From Agrobacterium vitis (GTDB lineage: Bacteria; Pseudomonadota; Alphaproteobacteria; Rhizobiales; Rhizobiaceae), in the NCBI RefSeq assembly GCF_013426735.1, contig NZ_AP023272.1, positions 3,144,501-3,208,500 on the forward strand: DNA of 64,000 nucleotides. The letters run 5' to 3'. Every line of letters begins with the position of its first letter. Within the stretch, counting starts at the first letter, position 1. A model generated the notes under the pieces. It did no database searches, was not told where the DNA came from, and worked only from the letters and a program-made list of their open reading frames with translations. The position numbers were made by a program, and so were the translations under genes. Shown in pieces: positions 53,861 through 63,403 of this stretch.

Positions 53861-55627
53861 ATGATTATGTTCCGCTCCAGATCTTGGTTGTTTCCATCAT
53901 CGAGCCTGTTGACAGCGCTTGCACTGGTGCTTGCGCCGATGACATCGCTTCATGCCGCCTCGCCTGCCCCGGTTGAAGGCCGCAACGGCATGGTGGTCAC
54001 AGCCCAGCATCTGGCAACCGATATCGGCGTTGCGGTGCTAAAATCCGGCGGCAATGCTGTCGATGCCGCCGTGGCCGTTGGCTATGCGCTGGCGGTGACC
54101 TATCCGACCGCCGGCAATATCGGCGGCGGTGGTTTCATGACCATCCGGCTGAAAGATGGCCGCACCGATTTCATCGATTTCCGTGAAAAGGCGCCGCTGG
54201 CCGCCAAGAAGGACATGTATCTCGACGACAAGGGCGAGATCGTGCCGCGTGCCAGCCTGGATGGCTATCTGGCCGTCGGCGTGCCCGGCACCGTCAAGGG
54301 GCTGGAACTGGCGCGGGAAAAATACGGCGCCAAGGACCGCGCCACCCTGCTTGCCCCGGCGATTACCCTGGCCCGAGACGGGTTTACGCTCAACCAGGGC
54401 GATGTCGCCATTCTCGCCGGTGGTGCCAAGCGGCTAGCAAAAGACCCGGCGGCGGCAAAAATCTTCCTGAAAGCCGATGGTGCGCCCTATGGCGCAGGCG
54501 AAGTGCTGAAACAGCCCGATCTGGCCAATGTGCTGGCCAGCATTGCTGAAAAAGGCCCTGACGCCTTCTACAAGGGCATGCCCGCCAAGGCGATTGCCAA
54601 GGCCAGCGCCGATGGCCGGGGCATCTTGACCGCCGCCGATTTCGAGACCTATGCGGTGCGTGAGTTGAAGCCGGTCGAGTGCGACTATCGCGGCTACCAT
54701 ATCATCTCCTCGCCGCCGCCATCGTCGGGCGGGGTGATCATCTGCGAAATCCTCAACATTCTGGAGGCCTATCCGCTTGCCGAGCAAGGCTATGGCGCGG
54801 CCACGACCGTCCACCAGATGGTCGAGGCGATGCGCTATGCCTATGTTGATCGCAATGCGGCGCTGGGCGATCCTGATTTCGTCAACAATCCGCTGCCAAA
54901 AATGCTGGACAAGGCCTATGCCGCCGAGATCCGCGCCAAGATTACCCCCGGAAAAGCCGGAGAATCCGCCAACCTGAAGCCGTTCGGGGGCAAGGAAAGC
55001 AACGAGACCACGCAATATTCGATCATCGACGGTCAGGGCAATGCGGTCTCCGTTACCTATACGCTGAACGGTTCGTTCGGGGCGGGCGTCGTGGCCCCCG
55101 GCACCGGTATTCTGCTCAACAACGAGATGGACGATTTCACCTCAAAGCCCGGTGTGGCCAATCTCTACGGGTTGGTGCAGGGCGAGGCCAATGCGATTGC
55201 CCCGAAGAAAACGCCGCTGTCCTCGATGAGCCCGACCATCGTCACCAGGGATGGCAAGCCCTTCATGGTCATTGGCAGCCCCGGTGGCTCGCGCATCATC
55301 ACCATCACGCTGGAAGCGATCCTCAATGTGGTGGATTTCGGCATGGATATTTCCGCCGCCGTCAACGCGCCGCGTATTCACCATCAATGGCAGCCGGACA
55401 AGATCTATTACGAGCCCTATGCGCTGTCACCCGATACGCTCCAGAAGCTGAAGGATATGGGCTATACGCTCGATGGCGGCAATGACGGCCCGGTCTGGGG
55501 CCAGGCCGCCGGCATTCTGGTCGGCGGCAAGAGCGTGGCCGACATTGCCAAGGCCGCAGACAAGGCATCCGGCTATTTCGGGGCCATCGACAGCCGGGCC
55601 ATCGCCGGTTCCGCCAAGGGTTATTGA
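53861..55627 (+). CDS. ggt: Gamma-glutamyltransferase (glutathione hydrolase)
   Basis: The 588-residue exported protein has a signal peptide (SLLTALALVLAPMTSLHA) and is made as a precursor that self-cleaves before Thr. The cleavage region ESNETTQYSIIDGQGNAVS gives Thr as the first residue of the small subunit and catalytic nucleophile. GNIGGGGFMTIRLKDG and VIGSPGGSRIITITLEAI are the other hallmarks. It cleaves gamma-glutamyl bonds of glutathione in the periplasm. ATG 53861 follows AGAGGTCG. Confidence 0.96.
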   Translation: MIMFRSRSWLFPSSSLLTALALVLAPMTSLHAASPAPVEGRNGMVVTAQHLATDIGVAVLKSGGNAVDAAVAVGYALAVTYPTAGNIGGGGFMTIRLKDGRTDFIDFREKAPLAAKKDMYLDDKGEIVPRASLDGYLAVGVPGTVKGLELAREKYGAKDRATLLAPAITLARDGFTLNQGDVAILAGGAKRLAKDPAAAKIFLKADGAPYGAGEVLKQPDLANVLASIAEKGPDAFYKGMPAKAIAKASADGRGILTAADFETYAVRELKPVECDYRGYHIISSPPPSSGGVIICEILNILEAYPLAEQGYGAATTVHQMVEAMRYAYVDRNAALGDPDFVNNPLPKMLDKAYAAEIRAKITPGKAGESANLKPFGGKESNETTQYSIIDGQGNAVSVTYTLNGSFGAGVVAPGTGILLNNEMDDFTSKPGVANLYGLVQGEANAIAPKKTPLSSMSPTIVTRDGKPFMVIGSPGGSRIITITLEAILNVVDFGMDISAAVNAPRIHHQWQPDKIYYEPYALSPDTLQKLKDMGYTLDGGNDGPVWGQAAGILVGGKSVADIAKAADKASGYFGAIDSRAIAGSAKGY

Positions 55628-55664
55628 CGAGGCTTGCCGACAAAGATGGTGGCCTGGGCCGCCG

Positions 55665-56189
55665 TCACAGGCCGATCAAGGCCAGTGCGTCCGGCGGCGG
55701 ATGCCTTTCCACCCGCCGGTAGAGGCGGCAATCCAGCGTGCGCGACAACAGCCTATTGTTGACCATTTCCCGACGCAGCAAGACATGGTCGCCAAAGCCG
55801 TTCAGGCTTTTGAGCAACGCATTGACCTCCGCTTCCGGCAGATCCCGGTCGGCGGGAAAGGCCGCCCAGAGCTTCCACAGGCTCAACCGCTGATGGCTGG
55901 TTTTCGATGGCCAGCGGATCAGCACGCCGTTGTCATCGAAGCAGCGCACGACCGCCTCGACAAGTCGGTAATCGACCGGCGGATCGGCGGCCTTTGGCAG
56001 AGCCAGCCTTGCCTGGGCCGCACGTGACGCTTTCCAGTGCTGGAAATTGGCATGGCCTGAGGCGCGGGCGAGCATATTGAGAAGCTCGACATGGCCAGGC
56101 GCTCCCTCATGCTTTTGAAGTTCGCGGCCAAGACGGCGGGCAAGATCGGAAATATCTGCAATTTCATAAGAGTAAGTCAGACGCGACAT
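55665..56189 (-). CDS. DUF2087 protein
   Basis: The 174-residue protein ends with the DUF2087 core: LSLWKLWAAFPADRDLPEAEVNALLKSL, then FGDHVLLRREMVNNRLLSRTLDCRLYRR, a winged-helix-like domain of unknown function. The first 60 residues form a helical DISDLARRLGRELQKHEGAPGHVELLNMLARASGHANFQHWKA module, seen in related proteins. The start ATG 56189 has AAGGATAAAG; a longer frame to 56303 runs into the repeat at 56273 and is not likely. It may be a regulator. Confidence 0.85.
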   Translation of the reverse strand: MSRLTYSYEIADISDLARRLGRELQKHEGAPGHVELLNMLARASGHANFQHWKASRAAQARLALPKAADPPVDYRLVEAVVRCFDDNGVLIRWPSKTSHQRLSLWKLWAAFPADRDLPEAEVNALLKSLNGFGDHVLLRREMVNNRLLSRTLDCRLYRRVERHPPPDALALIGL

Positions 56190-56272
56190 CGCTTTATCCT
56201 TCGATAGATGCGCCCATGCCATGCCGGTAACCACCGTCCTGCCAGCGGGCGCAATAAAGCGTGCCGTGGATA

Positions 56273-56385
56273 TACAGCGCCGTGCGCCATATATGGCGCA
56301 CAAAGGTTCGCTGTAACTCTTTCATACCTACTGCATAATTTTCTCTTTAAACCCATTCCGGTTTAAAGAGAAAATTATGCAGTAG
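56273..56385 (-). repeat. Two-hairpin intergenic repeat, copy 2
   Basis: This is the reverse-oriented counterpart of 8422-8526. Hairpin 1 has perfect 26-bp arms (56328-56353 and 56360-56385). Hairpin 2 has outer arms TACAGCG/CGCTGTA (56273-56279 and 56309-56315) and an inner 20-nt perfect palindrome GTGCGCCATATATGGCGCAC at 56282-56301. The AAAGG-TTCGCTGTAACTCTTTC region matches copy 1. Outside this element nothing is seen in the 56190-56549 gap. Confidence 0.88.
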
Positions 56386-56549
56386 GATGATGCAGGTTTA
56401 GCTCTCCTATGCAGGAGCGGTGATGTCTGGGTGAACTGCGGACCCTGTTAAGAGTGATAGAAGCAAATTGTTTTCAGTGTCAATCCCGTGCTTCCCAAGG
56501 CTGCATTTCAAGGATAGCCTCACCTCCAAATCACCCTTGGGAGACACCG

Positions 56550-57203
56550 ATGTTAAAAGTCTATGGCTGCTATAAATCTCGCGCCACGCGCGTCATATGG
56601 CTTGCGGAAGAGCTGGAACTGGCCTTCGATCATATCCCGGTTCTGCAGGCGGTGAAGCTGGACAATCCGCTGGCACCGGATGCGCCGATCAACACCCAGT
56701 CGCCAGCCTTTCTGGCGATCAATCCGTTCGGGGCCATTCCAGCCATTGAAGATGACGGGTTGGTTCTGTTCGAATCGCTTGCCATCACCCTCTACCTTGC
56801 CAAGCAATATGGCGGCGAGATCGGTCCGAGGGATCTGGAGGAAGATGCGCTGATGATGCAGTGGTCGCTGTTTGCGGCCACCGAAATCGAAGGCAATGCG
56901 CTGAAAATATCCCGGATCGCCATGGATGGCCGGTTGGACAGCGAAGCCGGTCAATCGGAAGCAGCAGCCGCCGCCCGGTTGCTAAAGAGGCCGATGGCTG
57001 TGCTGGAAAAGCATTTCTCGGCCAAGGAATTCGCCGTTTCCGACCGTTTCACGGTGGCTGACATCAATCTGGCCGAAATCGTTCGCTACGCCCAGCCTTA
57101 TACGCCGGTGATGGACGCCCATCCGAGCGTCAGTGCCTGGCTTGGCCGCTGCCAGAGCCGCCCGGCCTTCAAGGCCATGTGGGAAAGGCGGGCAGCAGAG
57201 TAA
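56550..57203 (+). CDS. Glutathione S-transferase family protein
   Basis: The 217-residue protein starts LKVYGCYKSRATRVIWLAEELEL, the thioredoxin-fold N-terminus, with the cis-Pro region FGAIPAIEDDGLVLFESLAITLYL that binds the gamma-Glu of glutathione, and an all-helical C-terminal domain with FAVSDRFTVADINLAEIVRYA. A Ser at the active-site helix start and C6-type Cys suggest a Beta/Nu/Ure2-like group, but the class is not certain. ATG 56550 lies behind GGGAGACACCG. A GNAT gene follows 3 bp later in the same operon. Confidence 0.9.
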   Translation: MLKVYGCYKSRATRVIWLAEELELAFDHIPVLQAVKLDNPLAPDAPINTQSPAFLAINPFGAIPAIEDDGLVLFESLAITLYLAKQYGGEIGPRDLEEDALMMQWSLFAATEIEGNALKISRIAMDGRLDSEAGQSEAAAAARLLKRPMAVLEKHFSAKEFAVSDRFTVADINLAEIVRYAQPYTPVMDAHPSVSAWLGRCQSRPAFKAMWERRAAE

Positions 57204-57206
57204 CCG

Positions 57207-57719
57207 ATGGAACCCGCACTGACCCTGTCACCTCCCCTGACTCTGGCGCCGCTGGCGCGAAACGACAGCGCCCGCGTGCTGCATCTGGCTTTGCCACCGG
57301 AGCAGCAGATATTTGCCGGGCCTATCGAAAACGTTATCGACGACGGCGATCAAACGGTGGATTTTCACATCGGCAATGTCAGTGATGGCCCTGTCTGCTT
57401 CTTCAAGATCGACAGGGACTATAATACCCGGCTCACCGGTTTTGACTTGGCGGAGCAGGGTTTCCAGCCCGGCGATCTCGGCCTGCGGGCGCTGATCGTT
57501 GGCAGCCAATTTCAGGGAAAAGGCTATGGCACGGCAGCCATGGCCGCCCTGCCCACCTATCTCGCCCGCCATTATCCGGCCAGACACTGTTTCCTCACCG
57601 TCAACCTGCGCAATCCGGCGGCGATCAGCCTTTACACAAAAAGCGGCTGGCAGGATACCGGCCAAACCTATCTGGGCGGCAAGGCCGGACCGCAGATCCT
57701 GATGCGGCTGGAGCTCTGA
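57207..57719 (+). CDS. GNAT-family N-acetyltransferase
   Basis: The 170-residue protein reads LTLAPLARNDSARVLHLALP, then VCFFKIDRDY, ALIVGSQFQGKGYGTAAMAAL (acetyl-CoA loop QGKGYG) and FLTVNLRNPAAISLYTKSGWQDTG, the conserved motif B. The start 3 bp after the glutathione-transferase stop shows the two are cotranscribed. The substrate is unknown. Confidence 0.88.
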   Translation: MEPALTLSPPLTLAPLARNDSARVLHLALPPEQQIFAGPIENVIDDGDQTVDFHIGNVSDGPVCFFKIDRDYNTRLTGFDLAEQGFQPGDLGLRALIVGSQFQGKGYGTAAMAALPTYLARHYPARHCFLTVNLRNPAAISLYTKSGWQDTGQTYLGGKAGPQILMRLEL

Positions 57720-57922
57720 CAGGTCCGATAGGGGCTCACCAGCAGGTGGTGCCAGCCTATACCCCTAAAAACAACCTGAAATTGCTTTTTCCGACAACAC
57801 ATTCTGTGGAAAGGTTAGCTTCCAGCACCTGAAATCGTTATTTAGTGTTTTCCAATGTTCAGCTTGCTGTCAGGACTGCGTGCCATGCGACCGACATAAA
57901 ACGGTCATGTGGAGGATGTTGC

Positions 57923-59596
57923 TTGAATTATCGTGCCGGAAAAGCCAGCCTCTTCAGGTCCAGACCGCAGATCGGCAGTGTTACGCTGTGCATCGTGACC
58001 ACGGCCTACCTGCTGGCGGTCACCAACACCACGTTCTGGATCAAGGCGCATGGCTATCTGGCCGATACCTCACCATTGGCCTTCGGCCTGTTTGCGCTCG
58101 GCATTTCCGCCATGTGCCTGGCGATCCTCACGCTGTTCTCAGCAAAATACCTGGTAAAACCGGTGCTGATCTTCCTGGTGATCACCGCCTCGCTATCGTC
58201 ATGGTTTACCGACCAGTTCGGCACGATCATCGACCGGGAAATGATCCGCAATGCCGCGGTTTCGACCGGAGCGGAGACGGCCCATCTGCTGACGCCCCGT
58301 TTTATGATGCATGTGGTTCTAACCGGTGTTTTGCCCTCGTTGCTGATTGTCTGGCTGCGGGTTCGCCACCGGCCTTTCCTCAGCAAGCTTGCCCATAATA
58401 CTGGCATCATCATCGCCTGTGTCGCGGTGTTTGCCGCCGCCGCCTTCAGCGATTACCGAACCTTTGCAGGCGTCGGGCGCGCCCATAATGATATTCTCGA
58501 CCGGCTGAATCCGTTCCTGCCGATTGCCAATGCCGCGCGCTATACGATCGACGCCAACCGGGATCGGAATATCGTCGCCCAACCGATTGGCACCGATGCC
58601 CACCGGATCAATACCGCCGCCATCGCAAAGCCGCGCGTCACGGTGATTGTCGCCGGGGAAACCGCACGGGCGGCAAATTTCTCGCTGGGCGGCTATCAGC
58701 GCGACACCAATCCGCAACTGAAAGCCCGGGGCGTGACCTATTTCAGCAACACGACCAGCTGCGGCACGGCAACTGCCGTCTCCATCCCCTGCATGTTTTC
58801 CGACCTCACACGGGCAAGCTATAGCCACCGCAAGGCTGCCGAACGGCAAAACCTGCTGGATGTGCTGGGCTATGCCAAGGTGGCCGTCACCTGGCTGGAC
58901 AATGACACCGGCCATTACAATGTCGCCGACCGGGTGCCGTATACGTTCCTGCCGCCGTCAGCCGATCCGCGCTTTTGCAAGGATGGCGAGTGTCTGGATG
59001 GGATCCTGACCGACAAGCTGAACGGCTGGCTGGACGGCATCAAGGGCGACAGCGTGCTGGTGCTGCATCAGCTTGGCAGCCATGGGCCAGCCTATTATGC
59101 CCGCTATCCGGAGGAATTTCGCAAGTTCCAGCCGGATTGCCGCGCCAATGATTTCGGCAAATGCAGCCCGCAGGAAATCCGCAACGCCTATGACAACACC
59201 ATTCTCTATACAGACCATATCGTTGCGCAGGTGATCGACGCGCTGAAACAGCGGTCCGCCACACTGGCTGGCGCCGTGGTCTATCTGTCCGACCATGGTG
59301 AATCGCTCGGCGAGAACGGCATCTACCTGCATGGCATGCCCTATATGGTGGCGCCAACCGAACAGACCCATGTGCCTCTGCTGTTTTGGCTGGCCGATGA
59401 TCTCGTCCAGGATGGCGGCTATGACCGGGCCTGTCTGGCAAAGACCACAGCCGAACCGCGCTCCCACGACAATCTGTTTCATAGCGTGCTTGGCCTGATG
59501 GATGTGGCGACCAAAGTCTACAATCCCGCCCTCGACGTGTTTTCCGGCTGTCGCCGTGCGCCGGGAACAGTGGCGGCGGCTGAGCCGGTCCGGTAA
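57923..59596 (+). CDS. eptA: Lipid A / inner-membrane phosphoethanolamine transferase (EptA family)
   Basis: The 557-residue protein has five hydrophobic segments at the N-terminus, then a periplasmic sulfatase-like domain with VTVIVAGETARAANFSLGGY (nucleophile Thr), NTTSCGTATAVSIPCMFSD, SDHGESLGENGIYLHGMPY (metal ligands) and conserved cysteines that form disulfides. It transfers phosphoethanolamine to lipid A or another glycan, giving cationic-peptide resistance. The start is taken as TTG 57923, with GGAGG 7 bp upstream; the frame remains open to 57845, but no ATG with a ribosome site is in frame. Confidence 0.9.
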   Translation: MNYRAGKASLFRSRPQIGSVTLCIVTTAYLLAVTNTTFWIKAHGYLADTSPLAFGLFALGISAMCLAILTLFSAKYLVKPVLIFLVITASLSSWFTDQFGTIIDREMIRNAAVSTGAETAHLLTPRFMMHVVLTGVLPSLLIVWLRVRHRPFLSKLAHNTGIIIACVAVFAAAAFSDYRTFAGVGRAHNDILDRLNPFLPIANAARYTIDANRDRNIVAQPIGTDAHRINTAAIAKPRVTVIVAGETARAANFSLGGYQRDTNPQLKARGVTYFSNTTSCGTATAVSIPCMFSDLTRASYSHRKAAERQNLLDVLGYAKVAVTWLDNDTGHYNVADRVPYTFLPPSADPRFCKDGECLDGILTDKLNGWLDGIKGDSVLVLHQLGSHGPAYYARYPEEFRKFQPDCRANDFGKCSPQEIRNAYDNTILYTDHIVAQVIDALKQRSATLAGAVVYLSDHGESLGENGIYLHGMPYMVAPTEQTHVPLLFWLADDLVQDGGYDRACLAKTTAEPRSHDNLFHSVLGLMDVATKVYNPALDVFSGCRRAPGTVAAAEPVR

Positions 59597-59710
59597 TAGA
59601 TAGAAGGCGAATGCCTGTTCTCAACTGTTCGTGTCCGCGCCTTGAAAGATCAGCGGTAGCGGTCAGATCTGTTAGGATATGGCCACAGGTTCAACAGAAA
59701 GAGCATCACC

Positions 59711-60343
59711 ATGCTATGCATGACGACAATGGTACGATCGAAAACCACCCTCTCTCTTCTCGCAGGCGGCTTTCTGGCGCTGAGTGTGGGCATGAGCGCT
59801 GAGGCGGCGGAAGCGTTGCGCATTCGCGGCACGGTCGAAAGCTTTGAGGGCAAGGTGCTGACGGTCAAGACACGCGAGGGGGAAACCGCGAAGATTGCCC
59901 TGAAGGACGGCTGGAAAATCTCCAGCGTCGCCAAGGCCTCCGCCGAGGCGATCAAGCCCGGCGATTTTGTCGGTATTGCCTCGGCTCCCAAATCGGATGG
60001 CGGCAATAATGCGCTGGAAGTGGTGATCTTTCCCGCCGCCATGAAAGGCACCGGCGAAGGCAGCCGCCCCTGGGATCTTCAGCCCGGCAGCACCATGACC
60101 AATGCCACCGTGGCCAATGCCGTCAAAGCCGTCGATGGCCCGACCCTGACCCTGACCTACAAGGGCGGTGAAAAGACCATCTCCATTCCCGAGGGCACAC
60201 CCATCGTCACCTTCGCCCCTGCCGTCGAAGCCGACCTGAAGAGCGGCGCCACCGTGTTCGTGAATGCCGAAAAAGCCGAGGACGGTTCAATCGCCTCAAG
60301 CCGCGTGGTGGTCGGCACCAAGGGCGTCGTGCCGCCGATGTGA
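59711..60343 (+). CDS. Exported beta-rich protein of unknown function (DUF5666-like)
   Basis: The 210-residue protein has a signal peptide (TLSLLAGGFLALSVGMSAEA) and two OB-like or barrel-type repeats beginning RIRGTVESFEGKVLTVKTREGETAKIAL and VKAVDGPTLTLTYKGGEKTISIPEG, each with a KPGDFVG / LKSGATV turn. Proteins like this are found with DUF5666 and metal or copper-binding domains, but no such link is seen here. An ATG at 59720 is an alternative start. Confidence 0.8.
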   Translation: MLCMTTMVRSKTTLSLLAGGFLALSVGMSAEAAEALRIRGTVESFEGKVLTVKTREGETAKIALKDGWKISSVAKASAEAIKPGDFVGIASAPKSDGGNNALEVVIFPAAMKGTGEGSRPWDLQPGSTMTNATVANAVKAVDGPTLTLTYKGGEKTISIPEGTPIVTFAPAVEADLKSGATVFVNAEKAEDGSIASSRVVVGTKGVVPPM

Positions 60344-60423
60344 TGCTACTAAGCTCTGGCTCTCGGCAGATTTCCGGTGGCCAGAGCTTACGTGCTTTTG
60401 CTGGAAATAGCTCTTTTCCCAAC

Positions 60424-60468
60424 GCATTTCCGATTGCCAAAACCGCTTCGCACTTTTGCTGGAAATGC
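60424..60468. repeat. Rhizobial GGAAATGC-type palindromic repeat
   Basis: GCATTTCC (60424-60431) and GGAAATGC (60461-60468) enclose ACCGCTTCGCACTTTTGCT; a partial direct copy of CTTTTGCTGGAAAT lies just upstream at about 60396. This is the classic rhizobial intergenic palindrome and abuts the 3' end of the minus-strand lipoprotein gene. Confidence 0.75.
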
Positions 60469-60469
60469 T

Positions 60470-60787
60470 TTAATAATAGCAACCCCAAGGTCCGCAGCGA
60501 CGATAGTAATGGTGCCGGTTGTCCAGGCTGGCACCAAGAACGGCACCTCCGAGGACGCCGATTGCCGCGCCGGCGGCCACATTGCTTTCGGCTTGCTTGG
60601 CCTGCATGCGATTGCTTTGATAGGTCGCCCCGACACATTTCCGATAACGCGCCGTTCCGGGCTTCAAGCCTTGCGCGCTACAGGTCATTTCCGCGTTGCT
60701 GGCAGATTCCTGAGGTGTCTGGCATGAAACCAGACCTGACAAAATCACCAGACTAAAAAGCCCGTGCAAAACTCTTCTCATCAACAT
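60470..60787 (-). CDS. Small lipoprotein with glycine-zipper
   Basis: The 105-residue protein has a lipoprotein signal (LFSLVILSGLVSC), then a Cys pair (EMTCSAQ...YRKCVG), a glycine-zipper-like helix VAAGAAIGVLGGAVLGASLD and an aromatic HHYYRRCGPWGCYY tail. Such proteins are anchored in the outer or inner membrane; function unknown. The ATG at 60781 is a likely alternative start. Confidence 0.82.
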   Translation of the reverse strand: MLMRRVLHGLFSLVILSGLVSCQTPQESASNAEMTCSAQGLKPGTARYRKCVGATYQSNRMQAKQAESNVAAGAAIGVLGGAVLGASLDNRHHYYRRCGPWGCYY

Positions 60788-61032
60788 CTGTCCCCTATTC
60801 TCTCCACAATCCTGGCAGAAACTGCGATTTGATCGCTCCTGCCGGTCACCACCGCAATCCTGCGGGGCAATGCCGGGTCATCCAGTGGCATGGGAGATAG
60901 AGGGAATCCATTAGCTCATGTGTTCTATTGGATTTGCAACCGCGCCTCCTTTATGATAACCGGCCAAAACCGGGCAAATGCCCGGCTTCGGCTCGTCTCT
61001 TCTACGAAGGTTCGCTATCGCGCCTCCTCATA

Positions 61033-61392
61033 TTACAAGACCACATCAGGCACATCCTCCAGCCGCGTCCAGACGGGAATACCCCGCTCATTAGCAATCC
61101 GCACATCGTTGTCGGCGCCTTTGGAAGCACCGGGCAGGCGCAATACACCATCGCAAAGCGCCAGCAACCGACCGGCGACCGGGTGGAAAATCTCCTCATA
61201 GAGCGCGTCGCCGACAGCCGTTCCACCCGCTGCGTGCCAGATCGGCAGCGCCACCCATTCCCCGATCATCGGCACATGGCCCGCCTGAAACAGCGCATAG
61301 GACGGTGCCTCCAATGCCCTCAGATTGGCCGCCATTTTCACCGGGTCGTCACCGGTGCCCGAGCGATAAGGGCCTGCAATCAAAATCAGCAT
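61033..61392 (-). CDS. DUF4406 / nucleoside-deoxyribosyltransferase-like protein
   Basis: The 119-residue protein starts MLILIAGPYRSGTGDDP, with the IAGPYR motif and a later DGVLRLPGASKGADNDVRIAN, the pattern of DUF4406 and nucleoside 2-deoxyribosyltransferase-like proteins (Rossmann-like fold). The role is unknown. ATG 61392 has GGAGAGAGA upstream; longer starts are not family-like. It is divergent from the DeoR gene. Confidence 0.82.
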   Translation of the reverse strand: MLILIAGPYRSGTGDDPVKMAANLRALEAPSYALFQAGHVPMIGEWVALPIWHAAGGTAVGDALYEEIFHPVAGRLLALCDGVLRLPGASKGADNDVRIANERGIPVWTRLEDVPDVVL

Positions 61393-61486
61393 TTCTCTCT
61401 CCATGAAATTGTACGAATGTCCGCAAATCTGCACCATTTTGCTTGAGAGTCGAGTCAAAATCGTCGATATATGTAGTTACGTAAAA

Positions 61487-61501
61487 TTTCAGGTAATTTC
61501 G
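61487..61501 (+). promoter_or_regulatory. Tandem TTTCR half-sites upstream of the DeoR gene
   Basis: TTTCA-GGTAA-TTTCG lies a few bases before ATG 61506. TTTCR repeats are known DeoR-family (GlpR type) sites, so autoregulation is plausible; short and unproven. Confidence 0.35.
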
Positions 61502-61505
61502 TGCA

Positions 61506-62261
61506 ATGCTGACTCATCAACGCAAGGCTCTCATTCTCTCCCGTTTGCAACGCGACGGACGGGTGATCGCCAAGGATTTCGCCGCTGAACTCGACCTGTC
61601 GGAGGACACCGTTCGCCGTGACATGCGCGACATGGCAGCAGTGGGATTGCTGGCGCGCGTGCATGGCGGGGCGCTGCCGCTTTCGCCAGACCTGCCGGAT
61701 TTCTCGACCCGGAAAAGCCGGGCGGGCAAGGAGAAACAGGCTTTGGCAACCCGTGCCGTAGCGCTGGTTCAGCCGGGGCAGATGATCTTTCTGGATGGCG
61801 GCACCACCAATGCCGAAATTGCCCGGCTGCTGCCGCAAAATCTCGGCCTGACGGTGATAACCCATAGCCCGACCATTGCCGTCGAACTGGAACGGCGCAG
61901 TGATATCGAGGTCATCCTGATCGGCGGGCGGCTCTACCGGCATTCGATGGTGGCGGTGGGTGCGGTGGCGGCAGAAGCGATTGCAAGGCTGCGCCCGCAT
62001 CTGTTCTTCCTGGGTGCGACATCCGTCCACCCACAGCATGGCGTCACCACCGGCGATGCCGAGGAAGCGGCAATCAAGCGGCTGATTGCCTCGGTCAGTG
62101 CCGAAACCTATCTCTGCCTGACCTCGGAAAAGCTGGATACGCTATCGCCCTGCCAGATTCTGCCACTCCCAGCCCTGGCGGGATTGATCGTCGGACCCAG
62201 TGTGGAGGCGGCACGCCTTACCCCCTATCAGGTGACAGGGATCGCGCTTTTCCAGGCATGA
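61506..62261 (+). CDS. DeoR-family transcriptional regulator
   Basis: The 251-residue protein has an N-terminal helix-turn-helix (HQRKALILSRLQRDGRVIAKDFAAELDLSEDTVRRDMRDMAAVGLLARVHGGALPL) and a DeoR sugar-phosphate-sensing domain with IFLDGGTTNAEIARLLP and FLGATSVHPQHGVTTGDAEEAAIKR. Such proteins repress sugar or nucleoside catabolic genes and are released by sugar phosphates. The next gene in the window is convergent and no sugar operon is adjacent, so the target is elsewhere or the neighbouring divergent DUF4406 gene. Confidence 0.93.
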   Translation: MLTHQRKALILSRLQRDGRVIAKDFAAELDLSEDTVRRDMRDMAAVGLLARVHGGALPLSPDLPDFSTRKSRAGKEKQALATRAVALVQPGQMIFLDGGTTNAEIARLLPQNLGLTVITHSPTIAVELERRSDIEVILIGGRLYRHSMVAVGAVAAEAIARLRPHLFFLGATSVHPQHGVTTGDAEEAAIKRLIASVSAETYLCLTSEKLDTLSPCQILPLPALAGLIVGPSVEAARLTPYQVTGIALFQA

Positions 62262-62291
62262 CCCGTCGTCAGGATATGAAATCGCGAGAGA

Positions 62292-63299
62292 TCAGGAAAA
62301 CAGCACGTCGGTCACCCTGACATCACCGACATGGCGACCTGTCCAATTGTGCATCGGCTTGTTGGCCATGGCCAGTAGCGCCAGCCGCTCGCAACTGTCC
62401 TTTTCGAAATAGCGGGCCAGCAGCGCTGTCACCATCGCCTCGGCAGCGCGCGTCGTGCCGTCATCCGCCTTGACCGCAATCGACAGGCCCTGCTGCGGCA
62501 GAACGGCGCAAAACACCCCTTCAGCACCGGTCTTGGCGAAGATCTGCCCCGGAGCGACCTGCATCATCTTCGTGCACGCGCGTGCTTTACCCGCCACGTA
62601 ATAAGGCTCCGCCATACAGGCGTCGATCAGCCGTCTGGAGGCCTTGGCGCGCAGCGGCTCCAGCCCTTGCCCCGTTGCCATCCTGGCAAAACCATGGGCC
62701 AGCGCCTTCAACGGCACTGCATAGCTCGGGATGGAGCATCCGTCGGTGCCGCAATGGTCGCGGTCCAGCACGGCGCCCGTCAGGCTCTCCATGGTCGCCC
62801 GGATATCGCGTTGCAGGGGATGATCGTATTCCACATAGCCTTCGACCTGATAGCCAGCATGCACGCAGGCGCAGACGAAACCGGCATGTTTACCGGAGCA
62901 ATTGTTATGCAGCGCCTGCGGCTTTTCCAATGTGCGGGCCTGATGGATCAGGTTTTTCTGGTCGAAAGACCAATGAGCGCCGCATTCCAACGCATCCACA
63001 TCCAGCCCGGCCCTGGCCAGCATCAGCGCCGCCAGCACCACATGCTCGTCCTCGCCGGAATGGGAGGAACAGGCCAGCGCCAGTTCCTTGTCGCCGAACC
63101 CATAGGCATCCGCAGCACCGCTTTCCACCAAAGGCAGGGCCTGCATGGCCTTGCAGGCCGAGCGCGGAAACACGCCCGCCTCGATATCTCCAGCGGAAAA
63201 CACCACCTGGCCATCGCCATCCACCACCACGGCCACGCCATGATGGCGGCTTTCGACGCGGTTTCCACGGGTGACTTCAACGGTAATGGGATTGGTCAT
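62292..63299 (-). CDS. ansA: Rhizobial-type (class 3) L-asparaginase
   Basis: The 335-residue protein matches the asparaginase II (PF06089) group typified by the Rhizobium etli enzyme ReAV. The residues known from that family are in place: Ser47-Cys49-Lys50 in PRSACKAM (tandem Ser-Lys), Ser79 in CSSHSGEDEH, Cys134 and Lys137 in HNNCSGKHAGF, Cys188 in HCGTDGCSIPSY (zinc ligands with Cys134) and Lys256 in IFAKTGAEG. It hydrolyses asparagine to aspartate and ammonia in the cytoplasm. It is unrelated to EcAII-type enzymes. Confidence 0.9.
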   Translation of the reverse strand: MTNPITVEVTRGNRVESRHHGVAVVVDGDGQVVFSAGDIEAGVFPRSACKAMQALPLVESGAADAYGFGDKELALACSSHSGEDEHVVLAALMLARAGLDVDALECGAHWSFDQKNLIHQARTLEKPQALHNNCSGKHAGFVCACVHAGYQVEGYVEYDHPLQRDIRATMESLTGAVLDRDHCGTDGCSIPSYAVPLKALAHGFARMATGQGLEPLRAKASRRLIDACMAEPYYVAGKARACTKMMQVAPGQIFAKTGAEGVFCAVLPQQGLSIAVKADDGTTRAAEAMVTALLARYFEKDSCERLALLAMANKPMHNWTGRHVGDVRVTDVLFS

Positions 63300-63403
63300 G
63301 ATGGCGAGGCCTTACGTGTTTGGGGACCCTGTTTGATTAACGCAGAATGCGACAGGGCGCATCCCTAAACAAGCTGGCAAGATTCTTACAGTGCTGTGCG
63401 CAC